Below, in pieces: positions 50,357 to 58,611 of a DNA stretch of 64,000 bases. Position 1 is the first letter of the stretch. Every line of letters begins with the position of its first letter. The DNA is taken from contig JARUPY010000292.1 in assembly GCA_029817715.1 (NCBI GenBank), positions 3,985,001-4,049,000 on the forward strand, in the 5' to 3' direction. Made by a program: the position numbers and the translations under genes. The notes under the pieces were generated by a model that saw nothing but the letters and a program-made list of their open reading frames with translations, did no database searches and was not told the DNA's origin. The stretch is from Melastoma dodecandrum. Lineage: Eukaryota; Streptophyta; Magnoliopsida; Myrtales; Melastomataceae.

Positions 50357-51292
50357 TCAATCCAGAAGGCCCGTGGACTTCGCCACGCGCTCCACCGGCT
50401 CGTAGGCGGCGTTGGTCACCGGGATGAACTTCGAGCGCGCGAAGGGGGCGAGGATCGCCGGGTCGGTGATGCCGATCAGCGCCGCCTTCAACCGATCCGT
50501 GAACCCGGCACCGTAGATCGCGTCGACATCGCCGCGCACGGTCCACTGGTAATCCGGGAAGGGCGGGCTCTCCCAGATGATGCCGACCTCCTTCGGGTCG
50601 ATCTTGCCGGCCTTGTAATCGAGATCCCAGACCGAATAGTCCACCGCCCCGACCTCGAAGGCCCCGGACTGGACGAGCTGGATCGTGCGGCTGTGATCGC
50701 CGGAGAAACCGACGCGGGAAAACACCTCCTCGGGCGTCTTGCCCGGGAAGGCCTCGCGGATGAAGTATTCCGGCATCAGCCGGCCCGAGGTGGAGGCCCG
50801 GGAGCCGAACGTGAAGGTCTTGCCGGCGATCGCCTTCGGGAAGTCGGCCGAGCGCGTCAGGCCCGTCTTGGTGTTGGCGATGAAGTAGGTCTTGAACGCC
50901 GCGTCCTCTGCGCCCTGCGCGATCGCCTGGGCCCCGGGGGAGGCCTTGCGGGCCTGGACGCCGGTGAAGCCGCCGAACCATGCGAGCTGGACCTGCCCGT
51001 TCGTGAAGGCCGTGACGGCCGCCGGGTAGTTCTTCACCGGGAGGTACTTCACCGGCACGCCGAGCTTGTCCTCGAGGTACGCGGCGACCTTGCCGAAGCG
51101 CTCGACGAGGCGGCTCTCGTCCTGATCGGGGATGCCGGTGAAGACGAAGGTCGGCTTGGCGCCGCCCTGCGCGCCGGCGGCCTGGGGCAGCGCGAGGCAA
51201 GCCAACGCGCCCAGCACCCACCGGCCCAGTGTCCGTCTCAGCATCGCGTGCTCCCGTTCGAATTCCATATGCGAACGACGCCAGGCCGGCAT
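50357..51292 (-). CDS. PhnD-like periplasmic binding protein, putative selenate importer type
   Basis: 311 residues from ATG 51292; ATG 51268 (MLRRTLGRWVLGALACLALP) gives a cleaner signal peptide and may be the true start. The mature part has FVFTGIPDQDESRLVERFGK, NYPAAVTAFTNGQVQLAWFG, FTFGSRASTSGRLMPEYFIR and VGAVDYSVWDLDYKAGKIDP, the PhnD/phosphite-binding layout. A branch of this family is annotated as putative selenate ABC binding proteins because it clusters with selD. Here selD lies just across the divergent promoter. Phosphonate or phosphite remain alternatives. Confidence 0.82.
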   Translation of the reverse strand: MPAWRRSHMEFEREHAMLRRTLGRWVLGALACLALPQAAGAQGGAKPTFVFTGIPDQDESRLVERFGKVAAYLEDKLGVPVKYLPVKNYPAAVTAFTNGQVQLAWFGGFTGVQARKASPGAQAIAQGAEDAAFKTYFIANTKTGLTRSADFPKAIAGKTFTFGSRASTSGRLMPEYFIREAFPGKTPEEVFSRVGFSGDHSRTIQLVQSGAFEVGAVDYSVWDLDYKAGKIDPKEVGIIWESPPFPDYQWTVRGDVDAIYGAGFTDRLKAALIGITDPAILAPFARSKFIPVTNAAYEPVERVAKSTGLLD

Positions 51293-51628
51293 CGATGTCC
51301 AATCAACTGACAGCTAGCCCATGTCTCGCGAAGCACTCAATGAAGCCAGCTGATCGGCCTCATTCGTGTCGCCGCACGGTGGGGTTACCCGGCGCAAAAT
51401 CGCGTCGCTGCGGCAATCGGCCCGGCGGGCGCTGTCACGGCTTCGGCCTGTTCGACTTCGGCGTTGGCGGCCGTCCCGGTGTAGAGAGCAAAGTTCGGCC
51501 GCGGTGATCAATCTTGCTGAAGATGTGATGTTACCGACGCGACGTGCCGTGCGAAGGACGTTGCGACGCCCCGAGCTCAGGCGCCGGTGGCCCGATGGTG
51601 CCTGTCGAGATCAGGCGAGAGGATCTGC
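51293..51628. promoter_or_regulatory. Divergent promoter region, ABC operon and radical SAM-selD operon
   Basis: 336 bp between the two divergent units. No gene is supported. GAGAGGA (51617-51623) is the ribosome site of the rightward radical SAM gene. No defined operator is recognised. The head-to-head layout suggests that uptake and use are co-regulated. Confidence 0.45.
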
Positions 51629-52699
51629 ATGGCTATGGACGTCGGGACGCCGCACCCTCCGGAGCCGGACACCGCTGCCCCGACGCCGTCATTCGCCCTG
51701 GGCGTCGGGCTCACCAACGAGTGCAACCTCGCCTGTTCCTTCTGCTACCGCGATCCCGACCGGCTGGACCGGCTCGGACCGGAACAGCTGCGGACCGTGC
51801 TCGACAGCCTGCCGGTGCGCTCCGTCAATCTGGGAACCGGCGAGAACGGCATGCACCCCCAGTTCCCGCAGCTCCTCGATCTGCTCCGGGCCGAGCCGAT
51901 CAAGCTCACGATCACGTCGAACGGGCACTCGATCGCCGTGATGGACGACGCGGCGGTGCAGGCCTTCGCCGACGTGGAGTTCTCGATCGATTATCCCAGC
52001 CGGGAGGAGCAGGACGCGCAGCGCGGGGCCGGCAACTGGGACCTCGTGATGGCGCAGGCCGCCCGCTGCCGGGCGCTGGGCGTCGGCGTCACCTTCATCG
52101 CCGTGATGATGCGGACCAACTTCGACCGGCTGCACGAGATCGCCGCCCTGGCCCGCGGCTTCGATGCGCCGCTGCGCATCAACGTCTACCAGGCGGTGCG
52201 GACCGACACCTTCGCGCTCACCTACGAGGAATACTGGGACGGGTTCGCGCGCCTCTTCGCCGAGACCGACGTGATCGCCATCGGCGAGCCGCTCGTCCGG
52301 GCCATGGCGGGCCTCCCGGCGCGCCGGGGCGGATGCGGGGTCGGCACGGTGCGCGTGACGCCCCGCGCGACGGTGCAACCCTGCGTGTACTGGGGCGGCA
52401 CGGGCCAGAGCCTCGAAACCCTCCGTCAGGCCGGCAGCGCGATCGTCGCCACGGCCCCGTTCGCGGCGGTCCGGGCCCTGCCGGAGCCCTGCCGGGGCTG
52501 CGCCTACGAGGAATCCTGCCACGGCGGCTGCGCCGGGCGGCGGCGGCTGATGGAGCGGCTCGATCAGGTCGATCCCTACTGCCCGATCGTGCGCGGCGAG
52601 GTCAGGCCCCTCTCGATCGTCATGGCGCCGTCCCGCGACCTGCCGAAGCTCGAGAGCGCCTGCACGACGATCGTCCAGGCGCGGGCCGCCCGTGGCTGA
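51629..52699 (+). CDS. Radical SAM/SPASM protein next to selD
   Basis: 356 residues from ATG 51629, chosen for the GAGAGGA site; an ATG at 51587 is in frame without one. SAM-cluster cysteines are Cys32, Cys36 and Cys39 in GLTNECNLACSFCYRD. The C-terminal SPASM region holds RGGCGVGTVRVTPRATVQPC, CRGCAYEESCHGGCAGRRRL and VDPYCPIVRG, enough cysteines for one or two auxiliary clusters. Its stop overlaps the next gene by 8 bp. Operon membership with selD suggests a selenium-related modification, but the substrate is unknown. It is distinct from the radical SAM protein at 45613. Confidence 0.88.
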   Translation: MAMDVGTPHPPEPDTAAPTPSFALGVGLTNECNLACSFCYRDPDRLDRLGPEQLRTVLDSLPVRSVNLGTGENGMHPQFPQLLDLLRAEPIKLTITSNGHSIAVMDDAAVQAFADVEFSIDYPSREEQDAQRGAGNWDLVMAQAARCRALGVGVTFIAVMMRTNFDRLHEIAALARGFDAPLRINVYQAVRTDTFALTYEEYWDGFARLFAETDVIAIGEPLVRAMAGLPARRGGCGVGTVRVTPRATVQPCVYWGGTGQSLETLRQAGSAIVATAPFAAVRALPEPCRGCAYEESCHGGCAGRRRLMERLDQVDPYCPIVRGEVRPLSIVMAPSRDLPKLESACTTIVQARAARG

Positions 52700-53489
52700 C
52701 GCGCCCGCGGCGCTCACCGGCCTGAGCCGGCTCGCGGAGGCCTATACGGTCATCCTGTGCGACGTCTTCGGCGTGCTCCACGACGCGACGCGGGCCTTTC
52801 CCGCCGCTGCCCACGCGCTGGCCGCCTTCCGGGCCGGCGGGGGCACGGTGATCCTGGTCTCGAACGCGGCCGAGCCCGGGACGCATCTGGCGGAATCCCT
52901 CCGGGCCCGCGGGATCCCCGACCCGTACGACGACCTCGTGACCGGAGCCGACGTCGCCCGGGGCCTCCTCGACGAGGCGGCCGTCCGGCGCGTCCATCAC
53001 ATCGGGCCGGCGCGCGACCGGGTCCTGTTCGAGGGGCTGCCGGTTACGCCGGTCCCGGTAGACGTTGCCGAAGCGATCGTCTGCACGGGCTATCCGGAAC
53101 GCGACGACGATCTCGACGCGACCCTGGAGGCCGCGCTCCGGCGCGGCCAGCGCCTGCTCTGCACCAATCCGGATACGAGCCTGACGGTGGGCACGACGCG
53201 CCTGCGCTTCGCCGGCCTCGTCGCCGGGCGCTACCGCGCCCTCGGGGGCCACGTCGTCGAGACCGGGAAGCCCGGCGCCCTGATCTATCGCCGCGCCCTG
53301 GACAAGGCCGCGCGCGTGCGCGGACGGCCTGTCGCCCCCGCGCACGTCCTGGGGATCGGTGACACCGTCGCCCTCGACGTGGCGGGGGCACTGGGAAACG
53401 GCTTCGCGGCGCTCCAGATCGGAACCGCACGGCCCCCGCCGACGGACGCGTCCGACCGGCTGTACCGGATGCCCGCGCTTGTCTGGTGA
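52692..53489 (+). CDS. HAD-superfamily class IIA-type hydrolase
   Basis: 265 residues from GTG 52692, overlapping the radical SAM gene. The first motif is VILCDVFGVLHDAT: the nucleophile Asp is present, but the usual second Asp is replaced, as is typical of the TIGR01459-like branch with DxWGVxHDG. Motif II is ILVSNAAEPG, and motif III/IV is VETGKPGALIYRRALD with HVLGIGDTVALDVAGA. Members act on small phosphorylated compounds. It lies 51 bp before selD. It might remove phosphate from a pathway intermediate; this is inference. Confidence 0.85.
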   Translation: MADAPAALTGLSRLAEAYTVILCDVFGVLHDATRAFPAAAHALAAFRAGGGTVILVSNAAEPGTHLAESLRARGIPDPYDDLVTGADVARGLLDEAAVRRVHHIGPARDRVLFEGLPVTPVPVDVAEAIVCTGYPERDDDLDATLEAALRRGQRLLCTNPDTSLTVGTTRLRFAGLVAGRYRALGGHVVETGKPGALIYRRALDKAARVRGRPVAPAHVLGIGDTVALDVAGALGNGFAALQIGTARPPPTDASDRLYRMPALVW

Positions 53490-53540
53490 CAGGACGCCCG
53501 GCACGGTCCATCTCGGATCGCGACACGAGAGGATTGATCG

Positions 53541-54590
53541 ATGGATACGCCCCCGGTTCGTCTCACCAGCCTCGCCCACGGCGGCGGCTGCGGCTGCAAG
53601 CTCGATCCCGCGGTGCTGCGCACGCTCCTGGCCGACCAGCCGGTCGCCGGTCCCTTCGAGCGTCTGCTGGTCGGCAACGAGACCGCCGACGACGCGGCGG
53701 TCTGGGCCCTGGATGACGGCACCTGCCTGATCGCCACCACGGACTTCTTCACGCCGATGGTGGACGACCCGCACGATTTCGGCCGGATCGCCGCCACCAA
53801 CGCCATCTCCGACGTCTACGCGATGGGCGGCAAGCCGATGCTGGCGCTGGCCATCCTGGGCATGCCGGTCGGCAAGATCGCCCCCGAGACCGTCGCCGAG
53901 ATCCTGAAGGGGGGCGCCGCCACCTGCGCCGAGGCGGGCATTCCCATCGCGGGCGGCCACTCGATCGACACGCCCGAGCCGATCTACGGCCTGGCGGTGA
54001 TCGGCTCGTGCGACCGCGCGCAGGTCCGGCGCAACGCCGACGCCCGTGCCGGTGACGTCGCCATCCTGACCAAGCCGCTGGGCGTCGGGATCTACTCGGC
54101 GGCGATCAAGCGGGAGGCCCTCGACGAGGCCGGCTACGCCGATTTCGTCGGCACCACGACGCGCCTGAACAAGGTCGGGGCGGATCTGGCACGCGATCCG
54201 GAGGTCCACGCCATCACCGACATCACCGGCTTCGGCCTGCTGGGCCACGGCTTGGAACTCGCGCGCGGCGCCGGCCTGACCTTCGTGATCGACGGGGACG
54301 GCATCCCGCTCCTGCCCCGGGCCGAGGCCCTGGCGCGGGAGGGCTTCGTCACCGGAGCCTCGCACCGCAACTGGGCCAGCTTCGGGGGGCAGGTGAGCCT
54401 GCCCGAAAATCTGCCGGACTGGCGCCGGCACATCCTCACCGATCCGCAGACCTCCGGGGGGCTGCTCGAGACCTGTACCCCCGCGCGGGCGGAGCCGATC
54501 CTCGCCCAATGCCATGCGGCGGGCTTCGCGCAGGCCGCGGTGGTCGGACGGTTCGAGGCCGGCCCGGCCGCGATCCGCGTCGAGGCCTGA
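53541..54590 (+). CDS. selD: Selenide, water dikinase (selenophosphate synthetase)
   Basis: 349 residues, normal length. It makes selenophosphate from selenide and ATP. The active site is [14 protein letters not shown]: Cys17 (not selenocysteine) and Lys20. Other family marks are [77 protein letters not shown] and DPQTSGGLL. The start follows GAGAGGATTGATCG. No selA, selB, selenocysteine tRNA or mnmH gene lies in the window, so the selenophosphate may feed another route, such as selenosugar or selenoneine synthesis (see the remnant at 55397). Confidence 0.96.
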   Translation: MDTPPVRLTSLAHGGGCGCKLDPAVLRTLLADQPVAGPFERLLVGNETADDAAVWALDDGTCLIATTDFFTPMVDDPHDFGRIAATNAISDVYAMGGKPMLALAILGMPVGKIAPETVAEILKGGAATCAEAGIPIAGGHSIDTPEPIYGLAVIGSCDRAQVRRNADARAGDVAILTKPLGVGIYSAAIKREALDEAGYADFVGTTTRLNKVGADLARDPEVHAITDITGFGLLGHGLELARGAGLTFVIDGDGIPLLPRAEALAREGFVTGASHRNWASFGGQVSLPENLPDWRRHILTDPQTSGGLLETCTPARAEPILAQCHAAGFAQAAVVGRFEAGPAAIRVEA

Positions 54591-54599
54591 CCCCGCTCG

Positions 54600-55400
54600 A
54601 TGCCGCCCCACGAGCCGGCGACCGCCCCGATCCTGCACGACAAGGCGCACGAAGAGGCCTCGGCGTTCACGCCCGAGAACCTGCTCCGCGAGGCGCGCCG
54701 GCAACGCGGTCTCGGCACCGATCCGGTGCCGGCCCTCTGCATCCTCGATCCGGACGGCGACATCGTGCGCCACCTGTGCGCGACCGGGCGGGCCCGGCCC
54801 GATCCGGATTGGGCCTGCTACCACAGCACCCTTTACCGGTTCGAGGAATCCGGGCGCGCGATCGGCATCGTCGGCTGCGCGGTCGGCGCGCCCTTCGCCG
54901 TGCTGGTGGCCGAGCAGATGTTCGCCTCCGGCTGCGAACTCCTGATCAGCATCACCTCGTCGGGACAGATCACGGCGCTGCGGGCGCCGCCCTACTTCAT
55001 TCTCATCGAGGCGGCCCTTCGCGACGAGGGCACGAGCTACCACTACCTGCCGCCGGGCGCGTTCGTTGACGCGCCCCGGGACCTGGTGGCGGCCGTGGCG
55101 CCCGCGCTGACGGGGATCGGTGAACCCGTCGAACGGGGCGCCACCTGGACGACCGACGCTCCCTACCGCGAGACCGAACAGGCCATCGCGGCGGCCCGGG
55201 CGCGGGGGATCCTCGCGGTCGAGATGGAGGCGGCGGGCCTCTACGCGTTCGCGCAGGCGCGCGGCAAGGCCGTCCTGTGCTTCGCCCACGTGACCAACCA
55301 GATGGGTCAGGCCGGCGATTTCGAGAAGGGCGAGGCCAACGGCGCGACGACGGCGCTCCGCCTCGTCGCCGCCGTCGCGGCCGCTCGGTTCCCGATCTAG
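54600..55400 (+). CDS. Nucleoside phosphorylase-type protein
   Basis: 266 residues, 9 bp after selD. It has the PNP/uridine-phosphorylase fold: GIVGCAVGAPFAVLVAEQMF, LLISITSSGQIT, EGTSYHYLPPGAF, WTTDAPYRETEQAI and the ribose-binding VEMEAAGLYAFAQARGKAVL. The Met-Glu pair typical of nucleoside binding is retained. It would cleave or exchange a base or similar group on a ribosyl compound. Operon membership suggests a role in making or recycling a nucleoside-like selenium compound, but a general salvage role is possible. Its stop shares a CTAG with the stop of the convergent remnant. Confidence 0.85.
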   Translation: MPPHEPATAPILHDKAHEEASAFTPENLLREARRQRGLGTDPVPALCILDPDGDIVRHLCATGRARPDPDWACYHSTLYRFEESGRAIGIVGCAVGAPFAVLVAEQMFASGCELLISITSSGQITALRAPPYFILIEAALRDEGTSYHYLPPGAFVDAPRDLVAAVAPALTGIGEPVERGATWTTDAPYRETEQAIAAARARGILAVEMEAAGLYAFAQARGKAVLCFAHVTNQMGQAGDFEKGEANGATTALRLVAAVAAARFPI

Positions 55401-55729
55401 AGAGCCACCGTCCGGAAGCCGGCGAACACGTCGCGGCGCTCCGGGCCGAAGAAGTTGCGGTAGGCGGTGTCGACCATCCGCGCGCGGGTCACCCAGGCCC
55501 CGCCCCGCAGGACCTTGCGCGTCCCGAAGGCGGGCTCGGAGTATTCCTTGTAGGCGTCGGGCGTGAAGCCGGGAAAGGGGAGGAACGGGCTCGCCGTCCA
55601 TTCCCAGACGTTGCCGAGCATCTGCCGGCAGCCCCAGGCGCTGTCGCCCTCGGGGAAGGCCGCGACGTCGACACAGCCGAGATGGCCGCCATCGAGGTTG
55701 GCGTGCTCAGGGGTCGGCGCCGCATCCCC
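55397..55729 (-). pseudogene. 3' remnant of a selenoneine/ergothioneine-synthase-type gene (senA/egtB-like)
   Basis: About 110 C-terminal residues of a formylglycine-generating-enzyme fold: NLDGGHLGCVDVAAFPEGDS, CRQMLGNVWEWTASPFLPFP, VLRGGAWVTRARMVDTAYRN and ERRDVFAGFRTVAL. This is the C-terminal part of EgtB/SenA sulfoxide- or selenoxide-type synthases. Intact members exceed 400 residues with an N-terminal DinB-like domain. Upstream of about 55729 the frame stays open to 55915 but no longer resembles the family, so the 5' two thirds are gone. The break coincides with the start of a different stretch of DNA. Distinguishing SenA from EgtB needs the missing part; selD next door favours SenA. 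Confidence 0.78.
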
Positions 55730-56000
55730 AGATCGTATGCGGAATGTCCCATCGCCTTTTGCCTTTTCGGCCCATGCCGACGAGGCGAGAAGACATCTGT
55801 TTCGATGCTCTCCCCGGTCAGGCCGGGCTGAGCGGACGGGCTGGGTGCGACCCAACTCAGCCGTACGAACAGCCATCTGCGCTTCCCGAAAGCGGGCGTT
55901 CGTTGGCCATGTCATAGGTCTGCATCACACCGCCTGGCTAAGGGTTCCTCTCGCTTTCGACCCGGCTATAGTCGATCGGCTCACCGCCGGAGCGAAGCCC

Positions 56001-56432
56001 ATGCCCCTGCCGACCATCACCGAAGCAGCCGATCTGCTCGCCATGCTGGAAGAGGCGCCGCACCGCCGCGCCGTTACCTACGAGGCCCGAGCCGAAACCA
56101 CCGAGCGGCCGCGCGTCTACGAGTACCCGGGCGAGCGCATGGAGGGGCCGCGGTGCGCTCTTGCCGTCATCGAGGAAGCGGGCAGCGCGGACGCCCTGCT
56201 GAACACCGCCATCGAGGCGGACGTGCGGTATGACCTTGAAGCCTATGCTGCCTCACCTGTCCGCTTCCTGCCCGGTAAGGCGGACGCGGCATGGGTTCAT
56301 CACCGCCACGGGGAGGCCCCAGCCGCGCCCGGCATCAATCAGCAGCCGGGCAGGGCTTTCGCTGTCATCGGCGATGATGACAGTTTCACCATCTATCGGG
56401 AGGCCGTGCCGCCGTCCCCGGCCGGAGCCTAG
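56001..56432 (+). CDS. Small hypothetical protein, tandem paralogue 1
   Basis: 143 residues from ATG 56001, with GGAGCGA just upstream; the longer open frame is a shadow. Core: LPTITEAADLLAMLEEAPHR, RAVTYEARAETTERPRVYEY and GSADALLNTAIEADVRYDLE. The same blocks, in the same order, are in the next gene. No known domain, signal or membrane segment is seen, and it is probably cytoplasmic. It is the first of five small rightward genes packed between the senA-like remnant and the glycerol operon, a typical accessory insertion. Confidence 0.65.
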   Translation: MPLPTITEAADLLAMLEEAPHRRAVTYEARAETTERPRVYEYPGERMEGPRCALAVIEEAGSADALLNTAIEADVRYDLEAYAASPVRFLPGKADAAWVHHRHGEAPAAPGINQQPGRAFAVIGDDDSFTIYREAVPPSPAGA

Positions 56433-56434
56433 CC

Positions 56435-56863
56435 ATGTATCCCGCAAATTCGGACGATCCGCCAGAACGGGCGAGCCTGCCGACCATCACAGAGGCCGAC
56501 GACCTCATTGCCATGCTACGCGACGCTCCCCGTCGCCGCGCCGTGACCTATGGATACATGGCCGGCACGCCGTCCCGGCCATGCGTATGCGAATATCCGG
56601 ACGAACGCGTCGAGGGCATCGGGCTTATTCTTGCAGTCATCGAGCACGGCAGCGCGGACGACCTCCTGGACGCCGCTACCCACGCGGACGTGCGAGGCGA
56701 CCGTGAAGCATGGGCCGCCTGTCCGATTCGGTGCCATCCCTGCACATGGCTGACGATATGGGTTCACCCCGATCATCAGGAGGCGAGCAATGCGCCCCTG
56801 CCTCCCCGGCCGGACCTGGGAGGCGTCCATCGAGGACGAACCGTCAGCGCCGCATCGGCCTGA
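56435..56863 (+). CDS. Small hypothetical protein, tandem paralogue 2
   Basis: 142 residues, 2 bp after paralogue 1. Shared blocks are LPTITEADDLIAMLRDAPRR, RAVTYGYMAGTPSRPCVCEY, GSADDLLDAATHADVRGDRE and AACPIR. The N-terminal half is well conserved between the two. The C-terminal part differs and is Pro/Arg-rich, which may mean this copy is frameshifted near its end. Function unknown. Confidence 0.6.
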   Translation: MYPANSDDPPERASLPTITEADDLIAMLRDAPRRRAVTYGYMAGTPSRPCVCEYPDERVEGIGLILAVIEHGSADDLLDAATHADVRGDREAWAACPIRCHPCTWLTIWVHPDHQEASNAPLPPRPDLGGVHRGRTVSAASA

Positions 56864-56875
56864 CGATCCCGGCCC

Positions 56876-57157
56876 ATGAGACGCGAGCGCATGACGGCCG
56901 ACGAGGCCGAAACCGTCCGGCAGCTCGCCCAGCTCACGGGCCGGACAATCCGGGACGTGTATCGCGCCGCCCGGACGCCTCGCCATGCTGTGATGTTTGC
57001 TGCCGCCGTCCAGCTCGCGACGGGGGAATGGGACTGGCTCGACGGTGAAACCGGGGAGTGGCGCACCGACCGCGCGAAGCAGCAGGACAAGCTACTTCGC
57101 TATGCCGACATCCTCACCGAGGACGAGCCATGCAGCGGAGCTTCACCGTCACCCTGA
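56876..57157 (+). CDS. Small hypothetical protein of the accessory cluster
   Basis: 93 residues. The first part, TADEAETVRQLAQLTGRTIR followed by DVYRAARTPR, reads like a short helical DNA-binding or antitoxin-type motif. The rest, with DWLDGETGEWRTDRAKQQDK, is acidic and polar. It overlaps the next gene by 28 bp. Its opening resembles that of the next product (TESEAATVWRMAEVSGIPAA), so the two may be distant relatives. Confidence 0.5.
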   Translation: MRRERMTADEAETVRQLAQLTGRTIRDVYRAARTPRHAVMFAAAVQLATGEWDWLDGETGEWRTDRAKQQDKLLRYADILTEDEPCSGASPSP

Positions 57158-57408
57158 CCGAGTCCGAGGCCGCAACCGTGTGGCGCATGGCCGAGGTGTC
57201 CGGTATTCCAGCCGCGCAGATCGTGCGGCACCTGCACCGGACCACGTTGTTCCGCGTTCTTGAGGCGATCCAAACCGATCCGCTGTTCCGATTCACGGAC
57301 GATCACACCGGATGGACCGGGTGGCGGGAGGACTTGCAGGATCGCTCCTTCAGGCGCTGGACGCAGACGTTGCTCGACCTGCCCAGCGGGGAGTGGAACG
57401 AACTTTGA
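57130..57408 (+). CDS. Small hypothetical protein, possible ribbon-helix-helix type
   Basis: 92 residues from ATG 57130, inside the end of the previous gene. It opens RSFTVTLTESEAATVWRMAE, a short beta strand followed by two helices, the layout of ribbon-helix-helix DNA-binding proteins, but the rest (FTDDHTGWTGWREDLQDRSF) is not typical. Small, soluble, function unknown. It belongs to the five-gene cluster, with an 8-bp gap to the next gene. Confidence 0.5.
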   Translation: MQRSFTVTLTESEAATVWRMAEVSGIPAAQIVRHLHRTTLFRVLEAIQTDPLFRFTDDHTGWTGWREDLQDRSFRRWTQTLLDLPSGEWNEL

Positions 57409-57416
57409 CGTAACGC

Positions 57417-57767
57417 ATGCAAGCGGATCTGACGATGAAACGCATGGAAAGGGCCAGGGAGGAAGCCGACCGGCTGCGTAGGGCCGTTCACACCCCCGCG
57501 GAGCAGCGGACGCCCGCACAGCATGAGTTGGTCAACTTGGCCGCCGAGGAGACCTTGCTCGTTCGCCTTATGCGGCTGGATCAAGACCAATTTCCGGTCA
57601 CGGCCGATCCCGTTCCCCGCATCGTGGAGAGCGCACAGCGCCTCGTGGACATTCTGGTCATGGAAGCGAAGTACACAGCGGGCGACCGGATGGGCGCGCT
57701 GCTCGACCTTCAGGAGGACGTAACCGCCTACCGCTTCCTTGCGGAGCAGAAGACCAGTCCTAATTGA
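57417..57767 (+). CDS. Small hypothetical helical protein
   Basis: 116 residues, mostly charged helices: MERAREEADRLRRAVHTPAE at the start and VESAQRLVDILVMEAKYTAG toward the end. No signal, membrane segment or known domain. Last of the cluster of five rightward genes. The following 262 bp to the glycerol operon hold nothing recognisable. Confidence 0.5.
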   Translation: MQADLTMKRMERAREEADRLRRAVHTPAEQRTPAQHELVNLAAEETLLVRLMRLDQDQFPVTADPVPRIVESAQRLVDILVMEAKYTAGDRMGALLDLQEDVTAYRFLAEQKTSPN

Positions 57768-58029
57768 TCGACGGACAATCTTCGATGCGAAAAAATTTTC
57801 CTGCTTGCGGGGAAGGCCCGGCCACTACGTGCCTCATCGCAACGTGTGCTTCAGCCAGTTTTCGTTTGAAAGCAGACACGCAGGTTTCCGCCCAACTCAG
57901 ACGGCCGCCGAGCCAGCGACAACATCCGAAATTGGTCGACGACACACTTTTTCCTGCGTCGGCGATGGCATCCGCGTCAGCCATGATGCTCTTAAAGGCG
58001 CGGGGAGATCGTGTCGTGGATCAGGGTGG

Positions 58030-58611
58030 CTACCTGAGTTCTCGTGCAGTGAGCTTCCACAACCGCTGATCGCTCGTCGAAACAGCAACGGCCCCGTGGC
58101 CCAATGCCCCTACGATGTCTGCACGATTGCAGACAAAGCCCGACGCGACGACGGGGGGCATGCCTTTCCGGCAGTTCGACGGGATGTGCGGGAGCATCGG
58201 TGCCGGCATAAGCTGAACGAGATTCGGCTCGCTCTGCTGGATTGCGGTGAGGCTTCGCGGCAGCGTCGACCGGTCCGTGACGAACACTTTCTGCACCGAC
58301 AGCAACCCGGAGCGCCGGGCGCGCTGGATCGTGGCCACGCGCGTCGAGACGATCCCCTTCGCCCCCGCCTCGGCAAGATAATCGACCCCGCCCCGGTCCT
58401 GGGAGAGGCCGTCACAGCTGTCAATGTTGACGATCGCATACTTGTCGGCCTCGGCGAGCGCCGCCAGCACCGGCTGCAGGCGGCGCAGCTCGATGTTGGC
58501 GACGATCGCGATGCCCGCGGCGCTCTTCAGGTAGGCGCCCAGCTGCTCCGCCCCGTAAAGCGTGGCAATGACAGGGCTGTGCGCGAGGCGCTTGGCGAGC
58601 GACGTATCCAT
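58030..58611 (-). CDS. glpP: GlpP-type glycerol-3-phosphate responsive antiterminator
   Basis: 193 residues with the GlpP layout: SPVIATLYGAEQLGAYLKSA, KYAIVNIDSCDGLSQDRGGV, DYLAEAGAKGIVSTRVATIQ, VFVTDRSTLPRSLTAIQQSE and NLVQLMPAPMLPHI. In Bacillus, GlpP binds glycerol 3-phosphate and allows read-through of leader terminators of glp genes. Here it is the last gene of a leftward glycerol operon; its ATG starts directly after the stop of the FAD oxidoreductase. It probably feeds back on the operon that carries it, though no leader terminator can be checked because the operon start is outside the window. Confidence 0.85.
   Translation of the reverse strand: MDTSLAKRLAHSPVIATLYGAEQLGAYLKSAAGIAIVANIELRRLQPVLAALAEADKYAIVNIDSCDGLSQDRGGVDYLAEAGAKGIVSTRVATIQRARRSGLLSVQKVFVTDRSTLPRSLTAIQQSEPNLVQLMPAPMLPHIPSNCRKGMPPVVASGFVCNRADIVGALGHGAVAVSTSDQRLWKLTARELR

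Noticed and set aside
53541..53650. Selenocysteine in SelD and a recoding element.
   Set aside because: The catalytic position is an ordinary Cys codon (TGC) and there is no in-frame TGA.
52620..55601. 993-codon leftward frame opposite the HAD, selD and phosphorylase genes.
   Set aside because: It covers three well-supported rightward genes and shows no domain of its own.
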